Virus record (IMG/VR): IMGVR_UViG_3300011271_000013
Coordinates: 1 to 40,358 of that record
Source: a virus
DNA length: 40,358 bases
Strand: one strand, 5' to 3'
Part shown: in pieces, positions 1 to 6,552 of the stretch
How positions within the stretch are numbered: the stretch's first letter is position 1
How the letters are laid out: the number at the start of each line of letters is the position of its first letter
Position numbers and translations under genes: made by a program
The notes under the pieces: model-generated
Told to the model about the DNA's origin: nothing
Seen by the model: the letters and a program-made list of their open reading frames with translations, nothing else
Database searches by the model: none

Positions 1-664
1 AATCACTGATGAAAACGCTTCTAAGGCTTTCCTCCACGTTCTGTAGATTTCCGCCTGTGCCAAATTCCGAGTAGCTAGAGCTAAAGCGACCAGTATTTGT
101 TCCTGAGATATTGTAGCTTGTTCGAATTCGTCCATCGGGATCGACTCCGGTTCTGAGGAAATCTATTTTCTTCGCTAGTTCACGCATTGTTAGGAGATGA
201 TTAACGATCGGCCGGGCCACGAGAAAGGTCTGCATCTTCTCTAGGGCCTTGTGATCGGTGGTAGGGCGTCCCTGCTTGCGGATCACAGGGATCCCAAGGT
301 AGCCGAAGAAGAGCTTTTGGAGGTCGGGGTTGGAGCGCCAAGAGAAGGTTGGCATTCCCACTCCGTCGAGGACTATTTGTTCTAATTGGCCTTCCAGTTG
401 GTCGATCTTGTCGGCGTAAAGATCGATGACTTCCTGCCTCCTTCCCTGATCAACCAAGATACCCCGCAGTTGCATTTCAAGAACCGGCCCTTGTAACGCG
501 CGACTGAACGCATATGTCGGAGTGGTATGATCGTCCAATTGAGGGAGTAGCACTTCCAGAATCTCCGAAGTAATAGCGCAGTCGAGTCCATTATAAATAT
601 CCTCCCTTTGTTGTTGATCTTCGATGTCTTCGGGGTTGCGTTCATGAGTCTTAACAATCTTCAT
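1..664 (-). CDS. Family A DNA polymerase, polymerase-domain chain (partial, runs off left edge)
   Basis: This is the C-terminal chain of a phage family A (Pol I-like) DNA polymerase; 221 codons are visible before the window edge. It begins with residues that complete the 3'-5' proofreading site: Y24-N-G-L-D28 fits the exonuclease III motif YxxxD of Klenow-type enzymes. Thumb and palm follow, and the segment ISGTNTGRFSS followed by GNLQN is the conserved family A signature just before motif A, so the catalytic Asp residues lie beyond the edge. The ATG at 664 overlaps the stop of the preceding 51-residue gene (TGATG) and has an AAGGA ribosome site 6 nt upstream. Exonuclease motifs I and II sit in the separate upstream gene 821-1921, so two chains (or a rejoined product) are needed for proofreading. 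Family assignment is firm; how the chains assemble is inference. Confidence 0.9.
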   Translation of the reverse strand, partial: MKIVKTHERNPEDIEDQQQREDIYNGLDCAITSEILEVLLPQLDDHTTPTYAFSRALQGPVLEMQLRGILVDQGRRQEVIDLYADKIDQLEGQLEQIVLDGVGMPTFSWRSNPDLQKLFFGYLGIPVIRKQGRPTTDHKALEKMQTFLVARPIVNHLLTMRELAKKIDFLRTGVDPDGRIRTSYNISGTNTGRFSSSYSEFGTGGNLQNVEESLRSVFISD

Positions 665-819
665 CACTCATCCTTGATGGTGATATTGAATCTAGCCTCT
701 AACCTTTCTGCTATTTCAGCCGCTAATTCATGTTGAATTGAATCATCCCATAAGCAACAGTCCAGTTCAGTATTCTTAAGAGCACAAATAATCAATTCCA
801 GTAGTGGGTCTAGTTCCAT
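664..819 (-). CDS. 51-residue protein inserted between the two polymerase chains
   Basis: This is a small acidic protein of unknown function (begins MELDPLLELIICAL). The chosen ATG at 819 lies just after the stop of the UDG-exonuclease gene (821-823), with AGAGGG 9 nt upstream. The frame stays open upstream to 873, so longer in-frame starts exist (828, 873). Its stop overlaps the polymerase ATG. The DNA looks AT-richer than its neighbours. It lies between exonuclease motifs II and III of what is one continuous gene in ordinary Pol I enzymes, so it looks like an inserted gene. No homing-endonuclease motif (LAGLIDADG, GIY-YIG, HNH) is visible. It might bridge the two polymerase chains, but that is speculation. 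Confidence 0.55.
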   Translation of the reverse strand: MELDPLLELIICALKNTELDCCLWDDSIQHELAAEIAERLEARFNITIKDE

Positions 820-820
820 T

Positions 821-1921
821 TCATGCATCCCTCTTAATTGTCTTACTATTTCTATACTCGATTTTCCAGGCATGATGGTCTGTATATATTGAACCTAAGT
901 ATCCGAGTCCTTTGAGGCTTTCCGGTTGAAGAGCATGGTGAAGGAGCATGGTGTCGTGTTCGGCGCCCCGCACCGCAATCCCTGTAGTCCTGAGGATGAA
1001 AGGGATGTCATACAACCCATTTTGGAACAGTTTGGGGATTGATTGATCCTCAAGCACCTGACGTATAAGTTCCCAACATGATCGTTCAGCTTTTGCAGTC
1101 GGCCAATAGCTACCGCTCTTCCTTCGGGAGTCATGGAACGGAATAACCAAAGCAAGGTCTGGTCGGGGAGCAAATCCAATCCTCGTAATTTGCTTCCCGC
1201 TTGTTTCAATATCAACCGAAAGGATCTTGCACCCACGGACGTATCTATGCCAGAAGATGCGGATCTCAGCGAGCGACGGGTCTGTCCAGATGGTACATGG
1301 AGGCCGCGTGACATTTGGAGTATCCTTTTCTTTCAAGATCTTCGATAGATCAGCTACGGTTGTTGGTCTGAGTTCCCATTGTTTTGTGACCGCAGAAGGG
1401 TGGTAAGTAAGCAGAAGCTTATAACCGCTAACAGTATGAGTACTGACGCAAGTAGTACCACGAAGTTTTGTAATACCGGTACGGCCAGCCATAGCCCAAA
1501 GAGCGGTATTGCCCAAAGCAACAATGAGATTAGGGTCAACCCTAAGCACCTCATCACCAAGGCGGTCAAGTTCATGTTGAAATTCCTTTCGGACGTACTT
1601 TGATTTCTGCAAGATCGGATATCCAGCGATACCTTCGGCCTTCCCACCACAGAAGTGGAGAAGGTCATTGTTGGGCGGGTGTTGTTGAAAGACGTTAGTG
1701 CGATACAACTCTGGGTGAAGGTCCCATATCGCGGCGAGGGTCCATGGGTCCTTCGTCCGGTAGTATTTGGAGAGGTAGGATCGGTCTTCAGAAGTGAGGG
1801 TTATTACGCCTGCGTCGTTTAGCATCCGGAGTAGCTCGGCTCCAGTCGCCTCGACGAAGCCCTTGCCGATCTTCTTTTCATTCTCGCCCATTGCCTTCCC
1901 GACTAGGAAGATGGGTTTCAT
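821..1921 (-). CDS. Uracil-DNA glycosylase domain fused to 3'-5' exonuclease domain of Pol A
   Basis: This 366-residue protein has two domains. Residues 1-200 match the family 4/5 uracil-DNA glycosylase fold: FLVGKAMGENE (5-15) resembles the GEAPGxxE water-activating motif but with Lys in place of the first Glu; TNVFQQHPPNN (75-85) is the usual N-x-PP-N segment; LIVALGN follows at 132-138; LLTYHPSAV (170-178) is the HPS motif. The four cysteines of iron-sulfur UDGs are not present as a set. Residues 230-350 are a DnaQ-like exonuclease of the Pol A type: D237-I-E239-T (Exo I) and N301-G-L-Y-D305 (Exo II). The chain stops before Exo III, which is in the next polymerase gene. Likely roles are recognising template uracil and, jointly with the other chain, proofreading. 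Its ATG overlaps the stop of the 48-residue gene upstream. Confidence 0.85.
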   Translation of the reverse strand: MKPIFLVGKAMGENEKKIGKGFVEATGAELLRMLNDAGVITLTSEDRSYLSKYYRTKDPWTLAAIWDLHPELYRTNVFQQHPPNNDLLHFCGGKAEGIAGYPILQKSKYVRKEFQHELDRLGDEVLRVDPNLIVALGNTALWAMAGRTGITKLRGTTCVSTHTVSGYKLLLTYHPSAVTKQWELRPTTVADLSKILKEKDTPNVTRPPCTIWTDPSLAEIRIFWHRYVRGCKILSVDIETSGKQITRIGFAPRPDLALVIPFHDSRRKSGSYWPTAKAERSCWELIRQVLEDQSIPKLFQNGLYDIPFILRTTGIAVRGAEHDTMLLHHALQPESLKGLGYLGSIYTDHHAWKIEYRNSKTIKRDA

Positions 1922-2064
1922 GGCTTTGGTCTGAACTCAGCCACACGAGAGAATGACACATCCCATGTATAGAAATCATTCACAATCATCTTATAGATAT
2001 CCCCGTTCTCACAGAAGATCAGGATGTAGTCGCGGAATTGAACTGTGGATACGATCTTGTTCAT
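1918..2064 (-). CDS. Small hypothetical protein, 48 aa
   Basis: The frame begins MNKIVSTVQFRDYILIF and ends FSRVAEFRPKP. The ATG overlaps the stop of the DUF3310 gene, and its stop overlaps the start of the UDG-exonuclease gene, so it is translationally coupled on both sides. Such perfect packing supports it as a real gene despite its length. No family is recognised. It looks like a small beta-rich domain. Confidence 0.6.
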   Translation of the reverse strand: MNKIVSTVQFRDYILIFCENGDIYKMIVNDFYTWDVSFSRVAEFRPKP

Positions 2065-2492
2065 CACCTTTGCCCCTGCAACCTTCTGATCTCATCATCC
2101 AAATACCACTGAGCCTTCTTCAAGTTCTCCACGGGGTCCCCCTTGTCTTGATACCGCCAAAGGTATTTAATGGCATTTCCTACGTTGAAGTTGAGGTGCC
2201 GGGTGACTTCGATACATTCGATCCCCGACGGATGACGTCGGTAATGTGAAGGATTGATCGGGTCCTCGGCCACGGCCTCAACACTGACGGGTTCTTCGTT
2301 AGACAACGTTGTATGGTTCTGTGACTCCTGTGCATCGCCTTCACCAGATAACATATGGACCTGCCTTCGACGTAGGCGCGGCGCACCAAACATCTGTCCA
2401 GCGGCGTCATGTGTTTGCGGGTCTGGCGCGAGCGCGGTGAGGCCATCCACCATCTCCTTTTGCATTTCGTTGGTGAGTTGGAAGGGTTTCAT
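2064..2492 (-). CDS. DUF3310-containing phage protein
   Basis: A 142-residue protein whose C-terminal half (DPINPSHYRRHP, then GIECIEVTRHLNFNVGNAIKYLWRY and DPVENLKKAQWYL) is the DUF3310 domain common in phage replication regions. The domain is often annotated as a nucleotide-kinase-like or SaV-like protein, but its biochemical role is not settled. The N-terminal 75 residues are low in order and rich in Gln, Glu and Ser, perhaps a linker. It lies directly upstream of the polymerase genes, which fits a DNA-metabolism role. A block of hairpins (2633-2731) and a gene remnant precede it, so it may head its own segment of the leftward transcript. Confidence 0.85.
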   Translation of the reverse strand: MKPFQLTNEMQKEMVDGLTALAPDPQTHDAAGQMFGAPRLRRRQVHMLSGEGDAQESQNHTTLSNEEPVSVEAVAEDPINPSHYRRHPSGIECIEVTRHLNFNVGNAIKYLWRYQDKGDPVENLKKAQWYLDDEIRRLQGQR

Positions 2493-2495
2493 CTC

Positions 2496-2607
2496 TTAGG
2501 ACTCCATCGATTCGAAGTTATCAGCAAAGTACTGGGCCGCGACTAGCCATACCATTGATCCATGGAATCATCTCGGCGATCTCTGTCCTTCGGTACTGCT
2601 TGAACAT
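2496..2607 (-). pseudogene. Remnant of a small conserved phage gene (internal deletion plus frameshift)
   Basis: A frame starting at 2607, with GGAG 7 nt upstream, reads MFKQYRRTEIAEMIPW and stops at 2521. In the next frame the same DNA reads WLVAAQYFADNFESMES and stops at 2496. From memory, short phage proteins of roughly 80-90 residues begin with a Y-R/K-R-T-x-IAEM segment and end with a WLVAxxYFxxNFE segment, separated by a middle part missing here. The parsimonious reading is a gene that lost its middle and its frame. Alternatively the 28-residue frame 2521-2607 is still made. Confidence 0.4.
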
Positions 2608-2632
2608 TAGATTACTCCGTAAAGGGAAAAAG

Positions 2633-2661
2633 GGAAGGGAGACATTTGCGTCCTCCCTTCC
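2633..2661 (-). terminator. Rho-independent terminator of the leftward transcript
   Basis: Read leftward, a 9-bp perfect stem (GGAAGGGAG with CTCCCTTCC, loop 11 nt) is followed by CTTTTTCCCTTT. It lies downstream of the ssDNA-binding-like gene and would reduce transcription into the polymerase genes. Confidence 0.65.
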
Positions 2662-2666
2662 AGTTA

Positions 2667-2687
2667 GCTGGGTTCAACGTACCCAGC
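2667..2687 (-). other. Hairpin, 7-bp stem
   Basis: GCTGGGT and ACCCAGC form a perfect 7-bp stem with a 7-nt loop. It is the middle one of three consecutive hairpins between 2633 and 2731. Without a T tract of its own it may be a processing or pausing element. Confidence 0.45.
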
Positions 2688-2694
2688 GGGAGGC

Positions 2695-2731
2695 CTCAAG
2701 GCAGAGGGGAGGTTTGGCGTTCTGCCTTGAG
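2695..2731 (-). other. Hairpin, 11-bp stem, just after the ssDNA-binding-like gene
   Basis: CTCAAGGCAGA pairs with TCTGCCTTGAG across a 15-nt loop. It starts 7 nt beyond the stop of the 2738-3184 gene in the leftward transcript and could protect the 3' end of that mRNA. There is no T tract. Confidence 0.5.
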
Positions 2732-2737
2732 GGAACT

Positions 2738-3184
2738 TTAACTCACCCGAGCCGTAGATCCGACCTTCGAATACACTCGTTTGCCATCATCACTCGCCTC
2801 ATGCTTGATGTTGACGATGACCTCCGAGTTCGGCACGTCGTCGAGGCCCTCAGCCATGGAGCGACCTGTGAGATCAACTCCACAATTGATGATGAACTCC
2901 TTCAGCATGTTTGCGGATTTGTCCGTGATGTAGAAGGTGTTATCCACTTCCTGTCCTGCAATGGTTTCACCATCCTGTTGAAACTCAGCAATGGCATCCG
3001 GGTCCACGTCATCGAGAGGAGCGATGATCTTATGAGTGAACTTCAAGAAATCAGTTTTCTTCTTCGAGCTTTGGCCCTGCTCCGGCAAGCCTACCACTAT
3101 TGTATGATAAGATCCCATCGGCAATACCGCCGGGGGTTTGATTTCTTCAGAAGGACGGTTCAAGATGTCTTGGAAATTAGCCAT
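2738..3184 (-). CDS. Putative ssDNA-binding-like protein, 148 aa
   Basis: The frame is open further upstream, but the ATG at 3184 (MANFQDILNRPSEEI) is the natural start because the preceding gene stops at 3207. The protein is beta-rich with a central acidic stretch (APLDDVDPDAIAEF) and a late segment EVIVNIKHEASDDGKRVYSKV that looks like OB-fold strands. It lacks the acidic C-terminal tail of classic SSBs. Its position next to a Sak4-like ATPase and a PD-(D/E)XK nuclease suggests a recombination or replication partner. The functional call rests mostly on context. Confidence 0.55.
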   Translation of the reverse strand: MANFQDILNRPSEEIKPPAVLPMGSYHTIVVGLPEQGQSSKKKTDFLKFTHKIIAPLDDVDPDAIAEFQQDGETIAGQEVDNTFYITDKSANMLKEFIINCGVDLTGRSMAEGLDDVPNSEVIVNIKHEASDDGKRVYSKVGSTARVS

Positions 3185-3206
3185 TTGGTCACGCTTTCGT
3201 AAGGGG

Positions 3207-3425
3207 TTAGATTTCGGCAACATCGTCTGGATTGACGAAGTTAGGGGCAGGCTTAGCTGGCCTTCGTGGCCATTGCCTTGCTTCTGTTTTCTCCTTTTCT
3301 GCTTCTGCAACTTCCTGTTTGAGGAGTAGCCATACACTCGCGGCAAGGTCTCCGCATTCAGGTGTTCGATGTAACGCCTCAAGGGCGATGGATAGATTCT
3401 TGATTCGGAGTGTGGCATCACTCAC
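3207..3425 (-). CDS. Small helical hypothetical protein, 72 aa, GTG start
   Basis: Begins (M)SDATLRIKNLSIALEAL and has a Lys/Glu-rich middle that looks like a coiled coil, then a Pro-rich end (RRPAKPAPNFVNPDD). The GTG start shares a G with the TAG stop of the ATPase gene, with an AGAGGAGAG ribosome site 4 nt upstream, so translation is coupled. Function unknown. Confidence 0.65.
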   Translation of the reverse strand: MSDATLRIKNLSIALEALHRTPECGDLAASVWLLLKQEVAEAEKEKTEARQWPRRPAKPAPNFVNPDDVAEI

Positions 3426-4297
3426 TAAACTCTCCTCTGCATCACTACCGCCTTTGGCTTCACCTGTGTTGCGGCTGATACAGGTGCTATCGCGGCTGGT
3501 TTGCCGCGAAGGGTTTGGAAGATCTGAGCCAGTCCTGTGTCGGCGTCGAGGACTTTGTCCTTAAAGGAGTCCATCTTGGGCATAGCTAGATCTATCATTA
3601 CATCGCTTTCAAGTTGCACCGTTCGCTTCCCAGCGATGTTCTTCAATCTCACATAAACAGGGAAGTACTGTGGGATCTTAGGGGAGAGCTTCTGTCCCAC
3701 CCCTTGAGGAAAGATCTTGGTCTTTCCATCCTCCATAGACATATAAACCCCGTGGCACACCACGATGACGTTGGTCTCGAAGGTGTCTGAGGTGAGGTTA
3801 GCGAGGACCATCTCCACTGCGTCTTGGGCCTGACCATAGACGGCGCGGCCATCCATCTTAGGCCCGGCTAGTTGGACGTGGTAATCATAGGCGGCATCAC
3901 AGAGTCGGGATAGCGAATCAATTACGATGATACAATCCTCACCCCATTCCTTCGGCTTCCCAAACTCCACCTTGGCATTACCGTCCTGATAGGTCCAATT
4001 ATCCAGCATCTTCATAGCATTGATGAAGGCCATAGCGACACCGTCAATCATTGGGCCGGTTGGCCCGGCTTTGATCTTGTCCCGTAAGGTACGGAACTCG
4101 ACGTTGCCAATCTTGTCGTGGCATTGTTTCATGACTGCGTACTTGAGAGAGTCCAGGAGGTTATCCATGTCGAGGATGCGGAGCTGGTAACCTGCTTTTA
4201 CTAGAGAAACGAGAGAGGTGGTCTTCCCTGATTTGGCGTCGCCGAGATAGAGGACCTTAACGAATGAATTGGATTTGTGATCGCTGAGAGATGGCAT
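3425..4297 (-). CDS. Sak4-like RecA-fold ATPase (AAA_24 type)
   Basis: A 290-residue P-loop ATPase. GDAKSGKTT (19-27) is the Walker A motif and IIVIDSL (123-129) the Walker B motif; the compact single-domain layout matches phage Sak4/AAA_24 recombinases, which stimulate single-strand annealing with a cognate SSB. A further conserved segment, NVIVVCHGVYM, fits the strand carrying the sensor residue of this family. The C-terminal 35 residues are a basic, Ala/Pro/Val-rich tail. A possible SSB two genes downstream and the Cas4-like nuclease upstream are typical neighbours. I am confident of the ATPase fold and fairly confident of the Sak4 assignment. The ATG at 4297 has AAGGA upstream. Confidence 0.8.
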   Translation of the reverse strand: MPSLSDHKSNSFVKVLYLGDAKSGKTTSLVSLVKAGYQLRILDMDNLLDSLKYAVMKQCHDKIGNVEFRTLRDKIKAGPTGPMIDGVAMAFINAMKMLDNWTYQDGNAKVEFGKPKEWGEDCIIVIDSLSRLCDAAYDYHVQLAGPKMDGRAVYGQAQDAVEMVLANLTSDTFETNVIVVCHGVYMSMEDGKTKIFPQGVGQKLSPKIPQYFPVYVRLKNIAGKRTVQLESDVMIDLAMPKMDSFKDKVLDADTGLAQIFQTLRGKPAAIAPVSAATQVKPKAVVMQRRV

Positions 4298-4300
4298 GAT

Positions 4301-4492
4301 TTATCCTTGTGGGGGTTTCATCAGGACTTCCGTATACAGCGTAAGCAGATCCCCATCACGGATATCGTAAAGATCCATGTTGATAGAGATAGTGATAGTT
4401 GTAGAACCCCCAATGGCAAGTTTGAAGAAGTTGGGGCCCCGGTCTACTACTCGGCCTTTACCGAGGGAAAGGATAGCACGGAATTCATTCAT
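4301..4492 (-). CDS. Small hypothetical protein, 63 aa
   Basis: Begins MNEFRAILSLGKGRVVDRGPNFF, with alternating hydrophobic residues suggesting a small beta-barrel. The start at 4492 has AGGA 9 nt upstream; an in-frame ATG at 4501 is possible. The gene overlaps the end of the 63-aa gene before it. Function unknown; it lies between recombination genes. Confidence 0.6.
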   Translation of the reverse strand: MNEFRAILSLGKGRVVDRGPNFFKLAIGGSTTITISINMDLYDIRDGDLLTLYTEVLMKPPQG

Positions 4493-4676
4493 GTCCTTCA
4501 TTCCTAAATATAATCCTAACTCTATCTCCTACGGCCCAAGTGGGCACCGCGCGAAATAAGATCGGAACTTTGTAACAATCAAACCAAACATTAAATTCAT
4601 CCTCCCAAGGTTCAATCTTTGTTATAAAAGTAATGTCTCCATGTTCAATCCTTAACGGGCCTTGAGTGGATTCCAT
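4485..4676 (-). CDS. Small beta-rich hypothetical protein, 63 aa
   Basis: Begins MESTQGPLRIEHGDITFITKIEPWEDEF and continues with VGDRVRIIFRNEG, an OB or SH3-like pattern. The GGAGG site 7 nt before the ATG at 4676 is strong. It overlaps the nuclease gene by 25 nt upstream and the next small gene downstream. It could be a nucleic-acid-binding accessory to the nuclease or ATPase; that is inference from position. Confidence 0.65.
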   Translation of the reverse strand: MESTQGPLRIEHGDITFITKIEPWEDEFNVWFDCYKVPILFRAVPTWAVGDRVRIIFRNEGHE

Positions 4677-5641
4677 CTCTCATCCTCCGGTAGTTGTATG
4701 AAGTCACTCTTCAAGTAATGTTCTCGCACGGAAGGGTTCTTTGAACAGACATCCCGGAACCTACACCCCCCATACATCCCACAAGACTGGTCATTCTGAG
4801 GCCAATGATCCGCGTTCGCGAACGCCTCAGCCGCGTTTAGCCAATATTCCAAATCTACAAGCCACTCGTCGATGAGATCGTCAGAGCGATACGTGAACCC
4901 CCGGACGAACTTCGTGGTGAATTGCTCAAGGCCTATCTGTGCCCCTTCTATAATAATCCCCTTCACTTCCATATCCATCACTACCTTCCCGGCAAAGGTG
5001 TAGAGGGTCATTTGGTTGTTCGGCGCGAAGCCTTTGAACCAATAATCCCCAAGGCTGGAGGTTGTGGTTTTATGATCAATAACCATTATGTTTTCATTTA
5101 TGTCTACGACGCGATCGAGATGGCCACATAAGAGATAGTTCTGTTGCGGTAAGGTGACTAACTTACCGTCAATCATTGCATCATATGTACCAACAGGGCC
5201 GAAGTCCAATTCAAACTTGAACGAGAGTTCCACCGCCGGCCGACCATTCTCTAAGATGATGGTTTTCGCGGCGTCCTCACGATAGTTATCGAAATAATCC
5301 ACCACGAGCTGAAGAAGGGTACGCGGGTTCTTATACGTCCCAGCCTTAGTCCCGGTGTCTGGGTCCCAATCTTTGATACGCTGAAGTAAGAGCCGGATGG
5401 TTTCCCTAAGAGCATCCTCAAACTGAAGCCCGTTGGCGCGGAAGTTCTCGAAGTCTTGGATCGCGAAATGATACTCCCCTCCAAAGCGAAGGTGGATGTT
5501 TTCATCCTTCGCGACGTAGCCGTCGATTATGGTGTATTTGTAGTATTGGGGGCATTGTTTGAGAGCACCGAGGCATGTGGAGTCCCACGCGATGCGAAGG
5601 TAGGTTCCGGGCAAGTATTGGAAAGAGGGCACGTTGTCCAT
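4652..5641 (-). CDS. PD-(D/E)XK exonuclease with iron-sulfur cysteines (Cas4/RecB-like)
   Basis: A 329-residue nuclease; the in-frame GTG at 5644 is an alternative start. Counting from that GTG, H59 (GGEYHFAI), D176 (LCGHLDRVVD), D190-H-K192 (VIDHKT) and Q211 with Y215 (QMTLY) form the PD-(D/E)XK core. One Cys near the N terminus (C31, KQCPQYY) and three near the C terminus (C288, C294, C300, in CGMYGGCRFRDVC) have the spacing of the 4Fe-4S staple seen in Cas4 and AddB nucleases. The expected role is resection of DNA ends to ssDNA for the Sak4-like ATPase encoded nearby. The ATG at 5641 overlaps the upstream stop (TGATG), with GAGG before it. Confidence 0.85.
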   Translation of the reverse strand: MDNVPSFQYLPGTYLRIAWDSTCLGALKQCPQYYKYTIIDGYVAKDENIHLRFGGEYHFAIQDFENFRANGLQFEDALRETIRLLLQRIKDWDPDTGTKAGTYKNPRTLLQLVVDYFDNYREDAAKTIILENGRPAVELSFKFELDFGPVGTYDAMIDGKLVTLPQQNYLLCGHLDRVVDINENIMVIDHKTTTSSLGDYWFKGFAPNNQMTLYTFAGKVVMDMEVKGIIIEGAQIGLEQFTTKFVRGFTYRSDDLIDEWLVDLEYWLNAAEAFANADHWPQNDQSCGMYGGCRFRDVCSKNPSVREHYLKSDFIQLPEDERWNPLKAR

Positions 5642-6024
5642 CACCGACCTCGAAACAGGTGAACGCCTTGGATCACCGGCATGTAATCCTTGGCTTGTTG
5701 TAAGAAGTCCCGTGCGGCATCGTAGGGAGCCTTTTCGACATCAAGTCCATCAATTGCTTTCAAGGCCAAGATAGCAAAGTGGCGTTTGATGTCTGGATAG
5801 TTAAAACCGCGCTCACCGCGGATGGTATTAAGCTCACGGTAGTAGTAATCGAAATATTCAATCGTTCGCTTGTTGCGTAGCGTGAGTGGTCGTAATTGAT
5901 CAAGCAACATTCCACTGGTCTCGCTTGATCCTTCTGAAACAGTACAACCACCACCTTCTCTGATTTCCTTTATCTGAACAATGTCATGTTCGAACACAGC
6001 CCAGTCACCTATTTTCCATTCCAT
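5641..6024 (-). CDS. Hypothetical protein with SH3/KOW-like N terminus, 127 aa
   Basis: The N terminus (MEWKIGDWAVFEHDIVQIKEI, then SGMLLDQLRPLT) has the strand pattern of a small SH3-like barrel that often binds nucleic acid or protein. The C-terminal half is helical (FAILALKAIDGLDVEKAPYDAARDFLQQAKDYM). It is coupled to the nuclease by a TGATG overlap, which may indicate a partner. No family is recognised. Confidence 0.65.
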   Translation of the reverse strand: MEWKIGDWAVFEHDIVQIKEIREGGGCTVSEGSSETSGMLLDQLRPLTLRNKRTIEYFDYYYRELNTIRGERGFNYPDIKRHFAILALKAIDGLDVEKAPYDAARDFLQQAKDYMPVIQGVHLFRGR

Positions 6025-6025
6025 T

Positions 6026-6325
6026 TTAAAGCCTCCTAATGAAGCCCTTACCGGGCGGCGGTGGGGTGAGACCTACATCTTTAATTTGCTGAGATGTTTT
6101 CGAGAGTGGAGCCGCGGCCGGCTTCTGGATCTTCCCCAAAAGGGCCTTAATATCCACCGCCGGTGCTTCGCCTGTGGCCTTCTTCGTCCTGCCTCCGGCT
6201 TCGCGGGTCATCCGTTGCTTGCGTTGATAAGCGATGATCTTGTCGAGGTCTTGCTTTGTGAGATCGAGAGGATCGAGAGACATGAGGGCTGTGAGATCGG
6301 TTGGGGGTTCGGAGATGTCGGTCAT
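6026..6325 (-). CDS. Hypothetical protein, 99 aa
   Basis: Begins MTDISEPPTDLTALMSLDPLDL, followed by a helical, basic segment (DLDKIIAYQRKQRMTREAG) and a Pro/Lys-rich flexible tail ending PPPPGKGFIRRL. The ATGA overlap with the gene before it marks the start. This layout is common in phage early proteins of unknown role; the basic helix may contact DNA. Confidence 0.6.
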   Translation of the reverse strand: MTDISEPPTDLTALMSLDPLDLTKQDLDKIIAYQRKQRMTREAGGRTKKATGEAPAVDIKALLGKIQKPAAAPLSKTSQQIKDVGLTPPPPGKGFIRRL

Positions 6326-6552
6326 TCTAATTCCCTCACCAGTTTCTTTGCGATGAAAAGTACGTTAGGAGGGTTAGGCTGAAATATCATAAGTTCATCA
6401 AACCCCCCACTTTGCTTCCGGCATTCATAGAGGGCATTTACGAGCAAACGCTTATCATCCTCACTGGCACATTCTACAAAGAGGCCAAACTCCAACGCGG
6501 CGGCTTCTTCCCAGAAGTTCAGGTAAGAGAGGGGGTTGGCTTTTGTAGACAT
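6322..6552 (-). CDS. Hypothetical protein, 76 aa
   Basis: Begins MSTKANPLSYLNFWEEAAALEFGLFVEC and ends NVLFIAKKLVRELE. An alpha/beta mini-domain is likely from the residue pattern. The ATG at 6552 overlaps the upstream stop; an in-frame TTG at 6555 is an alternative. Function unknown. Confidence 0.6.
   Translation of the reverse strand: MSTKANPLSYLNFWEEAAALEFGLFVECASEDDKRLLVNALYECRKQSGGFDELMIFQPNPPNVLFIAKKLVRELE

Noticed and set aside
382-657. Leftward frame of 91 codons inside the polymerase gene
   Set aside because: It is a shadow of the polymerase frame, whose reading 1-664 carries family A motifs; the shadow has no family-like pattern.
648-845. Group I or II intron in the polymerase gene
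   Set aside because: The in-phase repeats fit removal of 192 nt, but this is shorter than typical self-splicing introns and I could not recognise P/Q/R/S or domain V elements. Kept only as an alternative in the finding.
895-1314. Leftward frame of 139 codons inside the UDG-exonuclease gene
   Set aside because: It overlaps the motif-bearing frame completely and looks like a shifted reading of it.
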